Origin: Candidatus Desulfarcum epimagneticum | Lineage (GTDB): Bacteria > Desulfobacterota > Desulfobacteria > Desulfobacterales > CR-1 | Length of the DNA: 64,000 nt | Assembly: GCA_900659855.1 (NCBI GenBank) | Contig: CAACVI010000012.1 | Location: forward strand, 124,001 to 188,000 | Reading direction: 5' to 3' | Shown here: in pieces, positions 25,766 through 35,442 of the stretch | How the letters are laid out: the number at the start of each line of letters is the position of its first letter | Position numbering within the stretch: position 1 is the stretch's first letter | The notes under the pieces: model-generated | What the model saw: only the letters and a program-made list of their open reading frames with translations | Database searches by the model: none | Told to the model about the DNA's origin: nothing | Program-made: the position numbers and the translations under genes

Positions 25766-25787
25766 AGCCCCCTTTTGGGGGCTTTTT
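25766..25787 (+). terminator. Intrinsic terminator reading rightward, behind tRNA-Ile2
   Basis: AGCCCCC, loop TTTT, GGGGGCT, then TTTTT on the plus strand. The U-tract is only on the plus strand, yet all nearby genes are leftward. It may stop antisense transcription or serve as a processing hairpin between tRNA and the Nif3-like gene. Confidence 0.6.
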
Positions 25788-25801
25788 AAATTAAATGAAT
25801 A

Positions 25802-25874
25802 TGGGCCCACCTGGGTTCGAACCAGGGACCTACCGGTTATGAGCCGGTGGCTCTTCCAGCTGAGCTATGGGCCC
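25802..25874 (-). tRNA. tRNA with CAT anticodon, probably tRNA-Ile2
   Basis: Cloverleaf on the minus strand: acceptor GGGCCCA/TGGGCCC, D arm GCTC/GAGC, anticodon arm ACCGG-CTCATAA-CCGGT, T arm CCTGG-TTCGAAC-CCAGG, discriminator A, no encoded CCA. The acceptor has C4-G69 and C5-G68, the pairs used by TilS to recognise tRNA-Ile2, whereas elongator tRNA-Met of E. coli has U-A and A-U there. Lysidine modification would then read AUA. Elongator Met remains possible. Confidence 0.85.
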
Positions 25875-25892
25875 CAAAAAATTAAAGTGGTT

Positions 25893-25921
25893 AGTGTAAT
25901 GAAAAATTAAACCATTGTCAA
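25893..25921 (-). promoter_or_regulatory. Candidate sigma-70 promoter of tRNA-Ile2
   Basis: Minus strand: TTGACA (25921-25916), 17 nt, TACACT (25898-25893), ending about 18 nt before the mature tRNA 5' end. Confidence 0.55.
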
Positions 25922-25959
25922 GGGCGCGTCTATAAAAAGACATTATTTTCAAATCGTTT

Positions 25960-27765
25960 TTAAGAATCCACAAATCCTTTCAACTTCCGGCTCCTTGTGG
26001 GATGCCTGAGTTTCCGCAGGGCCTTGGCCTCGATCTGCCTGATCCGCTCACGGGTGACGGTGAAATCCCGGCCCACCTCCTCCAGGGTGTGGTCCGCCTT
26101 TTCCCCAATTCCAAAGCGCATCCGAATGACCTTTTCCTCCCGGGGAGTCAATGTCGCCAGGATCTTCCGGGTCTGCTCCGAAAGATTGATTTTAACCGTG
26201 GCCTCGGAGGGAAGGATGAATTTTTTGTCTTCAATGAAATCCCCCAGGTGGCTGTCCTCCTCCTCGCCGATGGGGGTTTCCAGGGAAATGGGCTCCCGGG
26301 CGATTTTCATGACCTTGCGCACCTTCTCAAGGGGGATTTCCATTTTCCGGGCGATCTCCTCCGGCGTGGGTTCCCGGCCGATCTCCTGAACCAGGTAGCG
26401 GGATGTCCGGATGAGTTTGTTGATGGTTTCGATCATGTGAACCGGAATCCGGATGGTTCGGGCCTGGTCGGCGATGGCCCGGGTGATGGCCTGCCGGATC
26501 CACCAGGTGGCGTAAGTGGAAAATTTATACCCCCGGCGGTATTCAAATTTATCCACCGCCCTCATCAGGCCGATATTGCCCTCCTGGATCAGATCCAGAA
26601 ACTGCAATCCCCGGTTGGTGTATTTCTTGGCGATGCTGACCACCAGACGCAAATTGGCCTCAGTCAACTCGCCCTTGGCCTTCTTGGCCATCCGGCGCCC
26701 CTCGTTGACCGTGCTGAGTATCCGTTTAAAAGAGCGGCAGTCGCATTTGATCTCATACTCCCGCCGGGCGATTTCATCGCGGCGCCGGCTGAGATCTTCA
26801 TACAGCGAGCAGGCGTCCCCGTCTCCCATCTCGCATTTGGACCTGATCCACTCCAGAAACCCGCGCTTGGAGGCCATTTTCTCCCGAAGGTCGGTCACCG
26901 TGACGTTGTGGGACCTGGCGCGCGTGGAGAATATTTCCCCCCGGGTTTCAAACCAGTGGATCTCGTCATGGATGGTCTGCTCAATCTTATCGACGATCCG
27001 GCTTTCCAGACGCCACTCTTTAAGCAGGGAGTAAATCTTCCGGTTTCGGCGGACAATGCGTCTTCTAAGCCGCCGCCGCTCATCCCAGGCCATTTCCTCG
27101 GTGAATAGTTTTTCCCTGAATCCGGCGATTTCCGCGTTGATCTCCGCGATGGCGTCAATGGAGACCAGAAAATTTTTAATCAGGACCTCCTCGTCCACAT
27201 AGCCATCCGCCTCGTCAATGTCTTTGAGCACATGCCGGATGCGAAACTCTTCGTTCCGGACTCTCTCCCCAAGCTCGACAATCTTGGCCACCCCGATGGC
27301 GGCCCCGATGAGGGCTTTCAGAACCGCCTGCTCCCCGGCTTCGATTTTTTTGGCGATCTCAACCTCTTCCTCCCGGCTTAAAAGGGTCACCAGACCCATT
27401 TCCCGAAGATACATCTTGACGGGATCGGTCACAGAGCCGAAATCCGGCGAGGCGCTTTTCGTGGATTTCGCCTTCTTTTTCTGGGAGGCGGCCTTTCCTT
27501 TCGGTTTTTTGTTCACCACCGCGATGTTAAAATCCTCAAGGGTCAAAAGAATGCGGTCCATTCTCTCCTGGGAAGGCGTTTCATTGGCAAGGGCCTGGTT
27601 GAGCTCATCCAGGGTCACATATCCCTGCCGGCTCCCCTTCAAAAATAATTTTTTAAAAGCCGGCGCTTCGGTTTTCAGGTCGAATTTTTTCTGAAAAGCA
27701 GAGGCGCCTTTCCGCTTTTTTTTCGCTCGCGCCCCGGGGGTTTGGGTGTCGGCTTTTTTTGTCAT
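25960..27765 (-). CDS. rpoD: RNA polymerase primary sigma factor RpoD
   Basis: Housekeeping sigma-70, 601 residues from ATG 27765 ([17 protein letters not shown]), which follows AGGAGG. Region 1.1 (about 25-95), region 1.2 ([29 protein letters not shown]), a large non-conserved insert, region 2 ([56 protein letters not shown]), region 3 and region 4 ([30 protein letters not shown]) are all present. The -10 and -35 recognition helices look canonical, which fits the promoters found in this window. It follows dnaG by 19 nt, the classical macromolecular-synthesis order. Confidence 0.97.
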   Translation of the reverse strand: MTKKADTQTPGARAKKKRKGASAFQKKFDLKTEAPAFKKLFLKGSRQGYVTLDELNQALANETPSQERMDRILLTLEDFNIAVVNKKPKGKAASQKKKAKSTKSASPDFGSVTDPVKMYLREMGLVTLLSREEEVEIAKKIEAGEQAVLKALIGAAIGVAKIVELGERVRNEEFRIRHVLKDIDEADGYVDEEVLIKNFLVSIDAIAEINAEIAGFREKLFTEEMAWDERRRLRRRIVRRNRKIYSLLKEWRLESRIVDKIEQTIHDEIHWFETRGEIFSTRARSHNVTVTDLREKMASKRGFLEWIRSKCEMGDGDACSLYEDLSRRRDEIARREYEIKCDCRSFKRILSTVNEGRRMAKKAKGELTEANLRLVVSIAKKYTNRGLQFLDLIQEGNIGLMRAVDKFEYRRGYKFSTYATWWIRQAITRAIADQARTIRIPVHMIETINKLIRTSRYLVQEIGREPTPEEIARKMEIPLEKVRKVMKIAREPISLETPIGEEEDSHLGDFIEDKKFILPSEATVKINLSEQTRKILATLTPREEKVIRMRFGIGEKADHTLEEVGRDFTVTRERIRQIEAKALRKLRHPTRSRKLKGFVDS

Positions 27766-27784
27766 AAAATACGGCCTCCTGCTT

Positions 27785-29620
27785 TCATGGTTTGGCTCCG
27801 GCTGGGCGCCCTGTTCCCGCGGCCCGGGACTGTTTTTCCCTGAGCAGCTCCAGCAAAAGCGCTTGGTCATTGGCCTTTTCCGCCGCTTTTATCTTCCTGG
27901 ACAGCGCGTTCTCGCCGGGTCTGCGCCTCAGGGTTTCAAACTGCTCCAGAAGGCTCATCGTCGCCTCCCGGGTCCAGGTCTCGCTTTCAATGGCGATTGC
28001 GGCGAAAACCCGCCGGGTTTCATCGTCGTCCATGCGGGCGATGACATCGGAAGGGTCCCGGCCATCTTCCTCCCGGCATTCCAGGATAAGATTCCCGATC
28101 CATTTCAATGTCTCGTTATGAAAATCATCCACGACCCGGCGCCGTCTGATCTCGGGAAACGTCCACGGGGCCTGGAGCATCATGGACAAAATTTTAAGCT
28201 CAATCCTGGATGATGGATCGCGCCCCTCTTTTGGCGCGCCGCCGCTCATGTCCGGATCGGCCCGATCCCGGCCGGGGGCGTTTGCCCCAGGGAAAATTTT
28301 CGCGGTCGGGGCTTTTTCAGAACGGCTCTGAACGGTCTTAAGGATGACGGACTCATCCATCTCCAGACGCTCGGAAAGCGCCTGTATGTAAACGGCCCGG
28401 TCCACACTGTCTTTCAGGGCCGCCAGGGGTTTTTTCATGTCCTTGATGACCCGGATTTTTCCCTCCGGGGAAAGCCCTCGCTTTTTGACAGCGGAATCCA
28501 TCAGAAAAGACATGGCGTCCGGCGCCTCTTCGGCGGCCCGGACAAAGGCGTCGGGGCCGTATTCAAACAAAAACGAATCAGGATCGTGTCCGGCGGCAAG
28601 GGACAGGATCCGGGCCCGGATAAAATGGGTTTGAAACATCTCCACGGTTTTGAGCGCCGCCTTTTCCCCGGCCTCGTCGGAGTCAAACACCAGAACCGCC
28701 ACGCCGTCCTCTCCCACAAGCCCCCGGATGAGCCGGGCATGGGAAGGGGTCAGGGCCGTTCCCAGGGTGGCCGCGGAATTCACGACGCCATGCTGATGCA
28801 GGGCGATGACATCAAAGTAGCCCTCCGCGACAAATACGGTTTTTTTTAATCGGCACTGGCTTTTGGCCATGGGAAGGCCGTACAAAGAGCGGCTTTTGGC
28901 GTAAACGGCCGACTCCGGGGAGTTTAAGTATTTGGGGACGGAATCATCCATCACCCGTCCCCCGAAGCCGATGACCTGGCCGGAGACATCGAAAATGGGA
29001 AAAATGATCCGGTCCCGGAAACGGTCATAAAAACCGCCCCGTTTCTTTCCGGCGATCAAAAGACCCGCCTGCTCCGCCAGGCCGACGGGATATCCCTTTC
29101 TCCTGAAATGGCCCAGGAGTCGGTCCCACCCGGCCGGGGCGTGTCCCAGGGAAAATTTTCGGATCAGCCCCTCCTCTATTCCCCGCTTTTTTAAATAATT
29201 TCGAGCCCGTTCTCCCGCCGGAGACCCAAGGGCGCCGCTGAAAAATTCCATGGCCGCCCGGTTGAGGTCCAGCATGGCCTCCCGCCGGACCATGCGTCTT
29301 TTCTGCTCCGGGGACATTTCCTTCAACGGAATGTCCACGCCGCAGCGCCTTGCCAGCTCTCTCGCGGCCTCGGGGAACACCATGCCGTCTTTTTTCATCA
29401 GGAAACTGAACACATCCCCCCCGACTCCGCACCCGAAACAGTAAAAAATGCCCTTGTCGGGGCTCACCGTGAACGAAGGGGTCTTTTCGGAATGAAACGG
29501 ACACAGTCCCGAATAGTTGACCCCGGTCTTTTTAAGGGCCACCGTTTCTGAAATGATGGAAACAATATCGGCGGCGTGTTTGATCTCGGCGATTTTATCT
29601 TCAGGAATAAAATGGGCCAA
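27785..29620 (-). CDS. dnaG: DNA primase
   Basis: Makes RNA primers for replication, 611 residues. The N-terminal CHC2 zinc finger reads [30 protein letters not shown] (about 40-68). The polymerase core has [29 protein letters not shown] and the TOPRIM block [28 protein letters not shown] with [10 protein letters not shown]. The C-terminal helicase-interaction domain (about 440-600) is more variable. It is the first gene of a dnaG-rpoD unit. A leader of about 90 nt carries a strong stem-loop. Confidence 0.96.
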   Translation of the reverse strand: MAHFIPEDKIAEIKHAADIVSIISETVALKKTGVNYSGLCPFHSEKTPSFTVSPDKGIFYCFGCGVGGDVFSFLMKKDGMVFPEAARELARRCGVDIPLKEMSPEQKRRMVRREAMLDLNRAAMEFFSGALGSPAGERARNYLKKRGIEEGLIRKFSLGHAPAGWDRLLGHFRRKGYPVGLAEQAGLLIAGKKRGGFYDRFRDRIIFPIFDVSGQVIGFGGRVMDDSVPKYLNSPESAVYAKSRSLYGLPMAKSQCRLKKTVFVAEGYFDVIALHQHGVVNSAATLGTALTPSHARLIRGLVGEDGVAVLVFDSDEAGEKAALKTVEMFQTHFIRARILSLAAGHDPDSFLFEYGPDAFVRAAEEAPDAMSFLMDSAVKKRGLSPEGKIRVIKDMKKPLAALKDSVDRAVYIQALSERLEMDESVILKTVQSRSEKAPTAKIFPGANAPGRDRADPDMSGGAPKEGRDPSSRIELKILSMMLQAPWTFPEIRRRRVVDDFHNETLKWIGNLILECREEDGRDPSDVIARMDDDETRRVFAAIAIESETWTREATMSLLEQFETLRRRPGENALSRKIKAAEKANDQALLLELLREKQSRAAGTGRPAGAKP

Positions 29621-29675
29621 AATAAGCGCTCTCCGTGTCGCAGGGGCGATTTCGGGATATAGGTCGACATCCGGC

Positions 29676-29707
29676 GGCGGACAGGGGGAGCCAATCCCCT
29701 GTCCGCC
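29676..29707. other. Perfect 12-bp stem-loop in the dnaG leader
   Basis: GGCGGACAGGGG (29676-29687), an eight-base loop, and CCCCTGTCCGCC (29696-29707). There is no T-run on either side, so it is not a simple terminator. It lies between the candidate dnaG promoter and the start codon. Confidence 0.7.
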
Positions 29708-29718
29708 CCGGCGAAAAC

Positions 29719-29752
29719 ATTATAAAATAATGATTGAAGCGACGCTTGTCAA
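29719..29752 (-). promoter_or_regulatory. Candidate promoter of dnaG-rpoD
   Basis: Minus strand TTGACA (29752-29747). A TATTTT (29729-29724) lies at 17 nt; a perfect TATAAT (29724-29719) lies at 22 nt, which is too far for a normal spacing. The first pair is preferred. Confidence 0.5.
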
Positions 29753-29758
29753 TGTTTT

Positions 29759-30301
29759 TTATGACCGTCTTTCCCCCGAATCACTCACATAATCGGAGGT
29801 TTTTCGGATAATCTGGGGAACAAATCTTTCGCAGAATCCGGCCACAAAGGACCAGAAAAAAAGTTTGGCGATATCCGGCCCGTTTTCGGGAAAAGTGGTG
29901 GAAAGCCAGACGACAAAGCTCTTAAACACATTCTCATGCTCAATGACGGGATGGACGAATGTGGGAAACATGGCCCCGTCCAGGATGCCGGCCAAAAAAA
30001 TCAGCATCAGGACAATGGCGAAAATACCGCCGTTGATCGGCGCCAGAAGGATGGAAAGCCACGAGCCGGCCAGCTCCTTGAGCTCAATCAAATCAATGGA
30101 GGGAAGCCGCTGCTGAATGCTCACAAAGCCCCCGATCAGGCCCCCCAGGAACACATACAAAACCAGGTAGCTGCGGCCCGATTCGCTTAAACGGATCACA
30201 TAAAAAATCACGGCCAGAAGCGTCGCCGACCCGCCGCACATGGCCACCAGCTTGCGTGTGACGATCTGAAGATACATCTGTCTTTCAGCGTCTTGCATCA
30301 T
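29759..30301 (-). CDS. Hypothetical membrane protein
   Basis: About 180 residues, function unknown. ATG 30301 (MMQDAERQMYLQIVTRKLV) lies behind GGAGG. Hydrophobic segments at about 18-38, 45-63 and 90-115 suggest three membrane helices, with a possible fourth near residues 145-160. The loop QQRLPSIDLIELKELAGSW and the end FCERFVPQIIRKTSDYVSDSGE are hydrophilic. No family motif was recognised. It precedes dnaG on the same strand, but the dnaG promoter separates them. Its stop codon lies next to the dnaG -35 box. Confidence 0.65.
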   Translation of the reverse strand: MMQDAERQMYLQIVTRKLVAMCGGSATLLAVIFYVIRLSESGRSYLVLYVFLGGLIGGFVSIQQRLPSIDLIELKELAGSWLSILLAPINGGIFAIVLMLIFLAGILDGAMFPTFVHPVIEHENVFKSFVVWLSTTFPENGPDIAKLFFWSFVAGFCERFVPQIIRKTSDYVSDSGERRS

Positions 30302-30356
30302 CCTTTCCTCCAATTTTCAAAGGCGGCGGGTGGCCGCCGTGACGGAAAAGAAAAAC

Positions 30357-31118
30357 TTAAGCGTCCCTGAATTCATTCCGGATGATTTTAAAAATTTTTT
30401 CCCCGGCCGAGATCCCCGCGTCGATGAAACCGGGGCCGTACTTTCGGCCGGTTTCCGTGCGAAAGGCGCCCCGGATCACACGCAGACTTTCCATGCCGGC
30501 GGGATAAAATTCGATAAACCTGGACAGGGGCGTTTTGAAGAACGACGCCATATGCCACACCGTGTCCGTGAAGTTGTCCGGACCCCAGCGGAACTTGTCC
30601 GCGTCATGCAGGCAGTCGGCGACCAGCGCGCCGGAGACGGGCCGGGGATTTTCCTTAAAGGCGGTGTGGAGCCGGATGGCCCGGCATATGTCCCGAATCT
30701 CTTCCGGGGAAAAAGGATGATTTTGAAGGGCTTTTCCAGCGAAAAGCGCCCCTTTTTCGGCGTGGTTTTTCTCTTTTCTTTTGATGTCATGCAAAATGCC
30801 GGCGCAGTGTCCCAAAACAGCCTTCCGGGCCAGCTCCGTTGGGGGCAGGCCCATTTTTCCGCCTTCGATCATGACCAGGGTTCCCGCGTCAATGGCCACC
30901 GCCTCCACATGGCGGACGCCATGCCCCAGGTCGTTGTCCATACGGGGGTACGCCTCGGCCTTGATCTTCCGGAGAACAGGATGGGTCTCAAACACGCGCC
31001 GGGACCGGGCGGACTCCTCCTGAAAATCCTGATAAAAAACCGGCTCCGGAAAATCCGCGACAACCCGGCGGGCGCGCTCTCTGATACGGGAATAAACAGG
31101 CTCCATATGGAGGCCCAT
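30357..31118 (-). CDS. HD-domain phosphohydrolase-like protein
   Basis: About 253 residues from ATG 31118 (MGLHMEPVYS); ATG 31106 is an alternative, and no strong ribosome-binding site separates them. Histidine and aspartate motifs fit the HD superfamily: DNDLGHGVRHVEAVAIDA, VLGHCAGILHDIKRKEKNHAEKGA and ADCLHDADKFRWG. Such proteins hydrolyse phosphate esters, often of nucleotides. Substrate is unknown. It follows the small exported-protein gene by about 10 nt and is probably co-transcribed with it. Confidence 0.8.
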   Translation of the reverse strand: MGLHMEPVYSRIRERARRVVADFPEPVFYQDFQEESARSRRVFETHPVLRKIKAEAYPRMDNDLGHGVRHVEAVAIDAGTLVMIEGGKMGLPPTELARKAVLGHCAGILHDIKRKEKNHAEKGALFAGKALQNHPFSPEEIRDICRAIRLHTAFKENPRPVSGALVADCLHDADKFRWGPDNFTDTVWHMASFFKTPLSRFIEFYPAGMESLRVIRGAFRTETGRKYGPGFIDAGISAGEKIFKIIRNEFRDA

Positions 31119-31128
31119 GCCCTTTTTT

Positions 31129-31596
31129 TTAGGGGAGATCAAACACGTCGCCGCAGACCTTCCACAGGCCGTTTTCCATAGACACTTCCACCAATTCGTT
31201 GATTTCATGGACCTTGGGGGCGAAAAAGGTCCGCAAAAGGGACTGTTTCCGCTTGCACTCCAGACGAATCAGGGCCCGGTCCTTTTCCATTTCGATGGTG
31301 TGGGTCTTGATATCGTAAAGACAACTTTTCAGGTAACGCAGCTTAAATCCCCGCTCCATGGCCTCTTTTTCGGCCGACTGAATATACTGGCCCACCACGT
31401 CCACATCATCGGGGGCTTTTCGCTCATCGCAAAGCCGGTCGGCCATGGCCGGATCAAATTTGAAATATTTTTCGGCAAAATCCACCACCGCGCGGTTGGG
31501 CGAGTCCGCGTTCTGGGCTTTGACAAACACAAACTGCAGAAAAACCGCGATTATGATCACAAAAACAACCGAAGAGCCTTTGCCTGTCTGCGACAT
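31129..31596 (-). CDS. Hypothetical protein with N-terminal membrane anchor
   Basis: 155 residues, family not recognised. A single hydrophobic segment at about 9-26 (SSVVFVIIIAVFLQFVFV) is a signal anchor or signal peptide. The rest is hydrophilic, with PAMADRLCDERK and three further cysteines (SCLYD, LECKRKQ, VCGDVFDLP), possibly disulfide-bonded in the periplasm. GGAGG lies just before ATG 31596. It is upstream of the HD-domain gene. Confidence 0.65.
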   Translation of the reverse strand: MSQTGKGSSVVFVIIIAVFLQFVFVKAQNADSPNRAVVDFAEKYFKFDPAMADRLCDERKAPDDVDVVGQYIQSAEKEAMERGFKLRYLKSCLYDIKTHTIEMEKDRALIRLECKRKQSLLRTFFAPKVHEINELVEVSMENGLWKVCGDVFDLP

Positions 31597-31615
31597 TTAT
31601 CCATCCTCCTTATTT

Positions 31616-31660
31616 GACAGCATCGTAAAAAATCCGATCTACTGTGTTGCGGCTGAATCT
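31616..31660 (-). repeat. Dispersed hairpin repeat, copy 4 (one arm)
   Basis: Terminus GACAGCATCGTAAAAAA followed by the arm TCCGATCTACTGTGTTGCGG, nearly identical to an arm of copy 7. The second arm and outer flank are lost. It lies upstream of the small exported-protein gene. Confidence 0.75.
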
Positions 31661-31727
31661 TAATTCATAAACGTTTCGGATAACACGAAAACGTCCTTTT
31701 GACAAGAGTTAAAAAACAAGCCCCCGG

Positions 31728-33098
31728 CTAAAACGCGCTCCCGGGAATGATTTTTTCAGAAATCTCTTTGAGTTTGCCCTCCACAATCGCCCTGATTTCA
31801 TCCAGGCGTCCGGGGGTGTCCGCCTCGAATCGAAGGGAGAGCGCCGGCTGGGTGTTGGAGGCGCGGACCAGCGCCCATCCCCCCTCGAACATGATCCGGG
31901 CCCCGTCGATGTCGATGACCTCGTGGCTTTTTTTAAAATATTCCCCCGCGGCCCGGACAATCTCAAATTTTTCACTGTCCGGGCGCTCAATGCGGATCTC
32001 CGGCGTGTTGACGGTCTCCGGCACATCGGACAAAAGCCCGGAAACGCTTTGGCCGGTGGCGGACAGAATTTCCAGAAGCCTTAAGGCCGCGTAAATGGCG
32101 TCGTCGTATCCAAAGTAGCGGTCCCCGAAAAAAAGATGGCCGGAAAGCTCGCCGGCGAAAACCGCCTTTTCCTCCTTCATTTTTCCCTTGATGAGGGAAT
32201 GGCCGGTTTTCCACATGATCCCCCGCCCCCCGAGGGCCTCGATTTCATCATACAGAACCCTGGAGCATTTGACTTCCGATATGAAGGTCGCGCCCGGGCT
32301 CTTTTTAAGGATGTCCCGGATAAACACGATCATGAGCCGGTCTCCGGCGATCATCCGGCCCTTCTCATCCACCACGCCCAGGCGGTCGCCGTCCCCGTCG
32401 TAGCCGACGCCTAAGTCCAGATTTTTTTCCCGGACCAGCCGGGAAAGCGCGCGCATGTTTTCTTCCACGGTGGGGTCGGCCTCATGGTTGGGAAAGGTTC
32501 CGTCCATGTCGCAGAAAAGATCATGGACCTCGCAGCCCATTTCCCGAAGAAGGGGCGCGACCACCGGTCCGGCCACGCCGTTTCCCGCGTCCACGCCCAC
32601 CTTAAGGGGTCTTGAAAGGCGGATGTTTTCCTTCATAAAGGCCCGGTACGCCGGCATGACGTCCTTTTGTTCCAAAGAGCCCTTTCCTTCGGCGAACTCC
32701 CGGCTTTGGATGAGGTCGGCGATCTTCAGGATATCGGCCCCGTGAATGGAATCCAGGCCCGAGCAGAGCTTAAGGCCGTTGAACTCTTTGGGATTGTGGC
32801 TGGCCGTCACCATGGCCCCGCCCTCCAGGCCCAGGCTCCGGATGGAAAAATAAAAAACCGGGGTGGGGCAAACCCCCACGTCCACCACATGGCATCCGGT
32901 GGCCACGAGCCCCTCCACGAGCCGGTCCCGGTAAAGATCGGAGGTCACCCGGCAGTCCCGGCCCACGCTCAGCCTCGTCCGGCCCCTTTGTTTGAGAAAG
33001 GTCCCCAGCGCCCGGCCGATTAAAAACAGATCGTTTTCGTCAAAATCTTTCCCCGCCACGCCCCTGATGTCGTATTCTTTAAAAATCTCCGGATTCAC
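31728..33098 (-). CDS. Phosphomannomutase/phosphoglucomutase
   Basis: Interconverts hexose 1- and 6-phosphates for sugar-nucleotide and envelope polysaccharide synthesis. The 456 residues follow the alpha-D-phosphohexomutase plan: start FKEYDIRGVAGKD, active-site phosphoserine in VTASHNPKEFNGLKL, metal loop GYDGDGDRLGVVDEKG, sugar-binding GELSGHLFFGDRYFGYDDAIYAALRLLEIL and phosphate-binding RASNTQPALSLRFEA. The match to the AlgC/ManB subgroup is good. uppP lies 21 nt upstream on the same strand, consistent with an envelope operon. Confidence 0.93.
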   Translation of the reverse strand: MNPEIFKEYDIRGVAGKDFDENDLFLIGRALGTFLKQRGRTRLSVGRDCRVTSDLYRDRLVEGLVATGCHVVDVGVCPTPVFYFSIRSLGLEGGAMVTASHNPKEFNGLKLCSGLDSIHGADILKIADLIQSREFAEGKGSLEQKDVMPAYRAFMKENIRLSRPLKVGVDAGNGVAGPVVAPLLREMGCEVHDLFCDMDGTFPNHEADPTVEENMRALSRLVREKNLDLGVGYDGDGDRLGVVDEKGRMIAGDRLMIVFIRDILKKSPGATFISEVKCSRVLYDEIEALGGRGIMWKTGHSLIKGKMKEEKAVFAGELSGHLFFGDRYFGYDDAIYAALRLLEILSATGQSVSGLLSDVPETVNTPEIRIERPDSEKFEIVRAAGEYFKKSHEVIDIDGARIMFEGGWALVRASNTQPALSLRFEADTPGRLDEIRAIVEGKLKEISEKIIPGSAF

Positions 33099-33119
33099 TG
33101 TCTTTATTATCTCCTTGTC

Positions 33120-33950
33120 TTATCCTGAAAATCCCAGGGCCATGGACGCGAGGGCCATCAGCCAGCAGTAAGGGGCGAAGGCGGAAAGCCGCCCCCGCCT
33201 CACCAGGCGCATGAGAAAGGCCAGCGCCGCGTATCCGACCCCGGCCGCCGCCGCGGTTCCCCACAAAACGGCCGAAACCGAAAAAGCGGAGTCCGGGCCA
33301 AAGGAGCCCGCGCTTAAAATCCCGGCCCCGATCACGGCCGGGACCGACAGCAAAAAAGAGTATCTCGCCGCCTTTTCCCCGTCAAGCCCCAGAAAAAGCC
33401 CCGCCGCGATGGTGGAGCCGGATCGGGATATCCCCGGGACAATGGCCAGCCCCTGGACCACCCCCATGACCAGGGCGTCTTTCACGGACAGCTCGCGGCG
33501 CCGGGGCGTTTTTCCATCCACTTTCCCGGAAAACCAAAGCAGGCATCCCGTCACGGCCAGCATGGCGCCGGCGATGAAAATGGAGGAGAAAAGACGCTCG
33601 ACCACAGGGTTGAGCAAAAGCCCGATGGCGGCGGTGGGAACCGATCCCAGCGCCACCAGAAGGGCCATCCGGGCCTTTTCATCCTCCCATATTTTTGAAA
33701 GCGGCGTTTTTTTTCGCGCCGCGAGCCACAGTAGCGTGAAAAAAGAGGCCGCCATGCCCCAAAGGTCCTTCCTGAAAAAAAAAACCACGGCCGCCAGAGT
33801 CCCCAGGTGGAGGCACACGTCGAAAAACACCTCCGGGCTCTCCAGCCCGAAAATCGTTTGAAAAATCACCAGATGGCCCGAGCTGCTCACCGGCAGAAAT
33901 TCCGTGGCCCCCTGCAGCGCTCCCAGCGCGACGGCTTTTAACATATCCAT
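33120..33950 (-). CDS. uppP: Undecaprenyl-diphosphatase
   Basis: Membrane enzyme that dephosphorylates undecaprenyl diphosphate to recycle the lipid carrier of peptidoglycan; overexpression gives bacitracin resistance. The 276 residues carry about eight hydrophobic segments and the two signatures: ALGALQGATEFLPVSSSGHL with catalytic Glu and His near the N-terminus, and MGVVQGLAIVPGISRSGSTI in the middle. It lies 9 nt after rtcB, unusual company, and before the mutase gene. Confidence 0.95.
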   Translation of the reverse strand: MDMLKAVALGALQGATEFLPVSSSGHLVIFQTIFGLESPEVFFDVCLHLGTLAAVVFFFRKDLWGMAASFFTLLWLAARKKTPLSKIWEDEKARMALLVALGSVPTAAIGLLLNPVVERLFSSIFIAGAMLAVTGCLLWFSGKVDGKTPRRRELSVKDALVMGVVQGLAIVPGISRSGSTIAAGLFLGLDGEKAARYSFLLSVPAVIGAGILSAGSFGPDSAFSVSAVLWGTAAAAGVGYAALAFLMRLVRRGRLSAFAPYCWLMALASMALGFSG

Positions 33951-33959
33951 GTGTTCGTC

Positions 33960-35405
33960 CTATCCTTTGATGGCGATGACCGGCCTGATTCTGGCCACCT
34001 TCCCGGCGATCCCGGAGCCGTGAACCACCTCCGCCACCCGGGAAATATCCTTATACGCCTCCGGGGCCTCCTCGGCCAGGGTGAGCCGGCCGGTCCAGCG
34101 GACCGCCACGCCCTTTTCGGCCAGCTCCCGGTGAATGGCCCGTCCCCGGACGGCTTTCCGGCAGGCGTTGCGGCTCAGGGCCCGTCCCGCGCCATGACAG
34201 GCCGAGGCGAAGGTCTCATCCGCGGCCCTCCGGCGGCCGGCCATCACATAGGAGCCGGATCCCATGTCGCCGGGGATCAGAATGGGCTGGCCGAAATCCC
34301 GGTATGGCTCGCAAAGGCCCTCATGCCCCGGCGGAAGGGCGCGGGTGGCCCCTTTCCGGTGCACACACAGGCGGCGTTTTTTTCCATCCACCACATGGTC
34401 TTCTTTTTTGGCCATGTTGTGGCACACGTCGTACACCAGCCTCATCCCGAAATCCCGGGGAGAGATCCCCAGGGTCTTTAAAAAAACATCCCCGGCCCCG
34501 CTCATGAGAATCTGCCGGTTGGCCCAGGCGTAATTGGCGGCGCAGGCCATGGCCGCGTAATACCGGAGCCCCGCGGCCGAGCCCACGGGCGCGCAGGCGA
34601 GCTGGCGGTCGGGCAGGTCGAACTCCTTTTTTTTCGCCTGTCTTCGGGACATGGCCCGCAGAAAATCATCGCAGACCTGGTGGCCGAACCCCCTGGAGCC
34701 GGAGTGAAGCATGATGACCACCTGGTTTTCAAACAGGTGAAAGGCCCTCGCGGTCCGGGAATCAAAAACGCGGTCCACCACGCCGACTTCCAGGAAATGG
34801 TTTCCCGACCCCAGGGTCCCGAGCTGTTTAAGGCCCCTTTTCATGGCCCGGGGACCGGGCTCGTCCGGGTCGGCGCCGGCCATGCGGCCCCCGTCCTCGG
34901 TGGCCTCCAGGTCCGAAGCCGTCCCATAGCCCCGCTCAACGGCCCACTCGCTCCCCCGGGCCAGAACCTTTTTCTGCTCCTTCACGGTGAGCTTGACGGG
35001 CCCCGAGACGCCCATGCCCGCGGGAATATTTTGCCAGAGGGCGTCCGCGAGCTTTTCCCGGAGCTTTGAAATGTCTTTTTCCTCAAGAAAAGTGGCGGCC
35101 AGACGAACGCCGCAGTTGATGTCGTACCCCACGCCGCCCGGCGAGATGATCCCGTCGTCGCAGTCAAAGGCGGCCACCCCGCCGATGGGAAACCCGTATC
35201 CCCAGTGAATGTCCGGCATGGCCAGGGAAGACTTCACCACGCCGGGCAAAGACGCCACGTTGGCCACCTGCTTGAGCGCCTCGTCTTTTTGAATGTCCTT
35301 TAAAAGAGATTCGTCGGCGTAGATGATTCCCGGGACCCTCATGGCCCCGGACCGGGGAATTTTCCACCGGTACGCGTCCATCGGGACTATCTTCATATTT
35401 CCCAT
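33960..35405 (-). CDS. rtcB: RtcB-type RNA-splicing ligase
   Basis: GTP- and Mn-dependent ligase that joins 2',3'-cyclic phosphate or 3'-phosphate ends to 5'-OH RNA. The 481 residues show the metal Cys in GGVGYDINCGVRLA, LGSGNHFLEVGVVD, MLHSGSRGFGHQV, and the C-terminal guanylylation region CHGAGRALSRNAC with its His. ATG 35405 follows AAGGACTTCGGCG. The archease gene 37 nt upstream supplies its usual activator, so the pair should act together in RNA repair. Confidence 0.94.
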   Translation of the reverse strand: MGNMKIVPMDAYRWKIPRSGAMRVPGIIYADESLLKDIQKDEALKQVANVASLPGVVKSSLAMPDIHWGYGFPIGGVAAFDCDDGIISPGGVGYDINCGVRLAATFLEEKDISKLREKLADALWQNIPAGMGVSGPVKLTVKEQKKVLARGSEWAVERGYGTASDLEATEDGGRMAGADPDEPGPRAMKRGLKQLGTLGSGNHFLEVGVVDRVFDSRTARAFHLFENQVVIMLHSGSRGFGHQVCDDFLRAMSRRQAKKKEFDLPDRQLACAPVGSAAGLRYYAAMACAANYAWANRQILMSGAGDVFLKTLGISPRDFGMRLVYDVCHNMAKKEDHVVDGKKRRLCVHRKGATRALPPGHEGLCEPYRDFGQPILIPGDMGSGSYVMAGRRRAADETFASACHGAGRALSRNACRKAVRGRAIHRELAEKGVAVRWTGRLTLAEEAPEAYKDISRVAEVVHGSGIAGKVARIRPVIAIKG

Positions 35406-35442
35406 CGCCGAAGTCCTTTCAAAAAAATAAATTCAAACAGCC

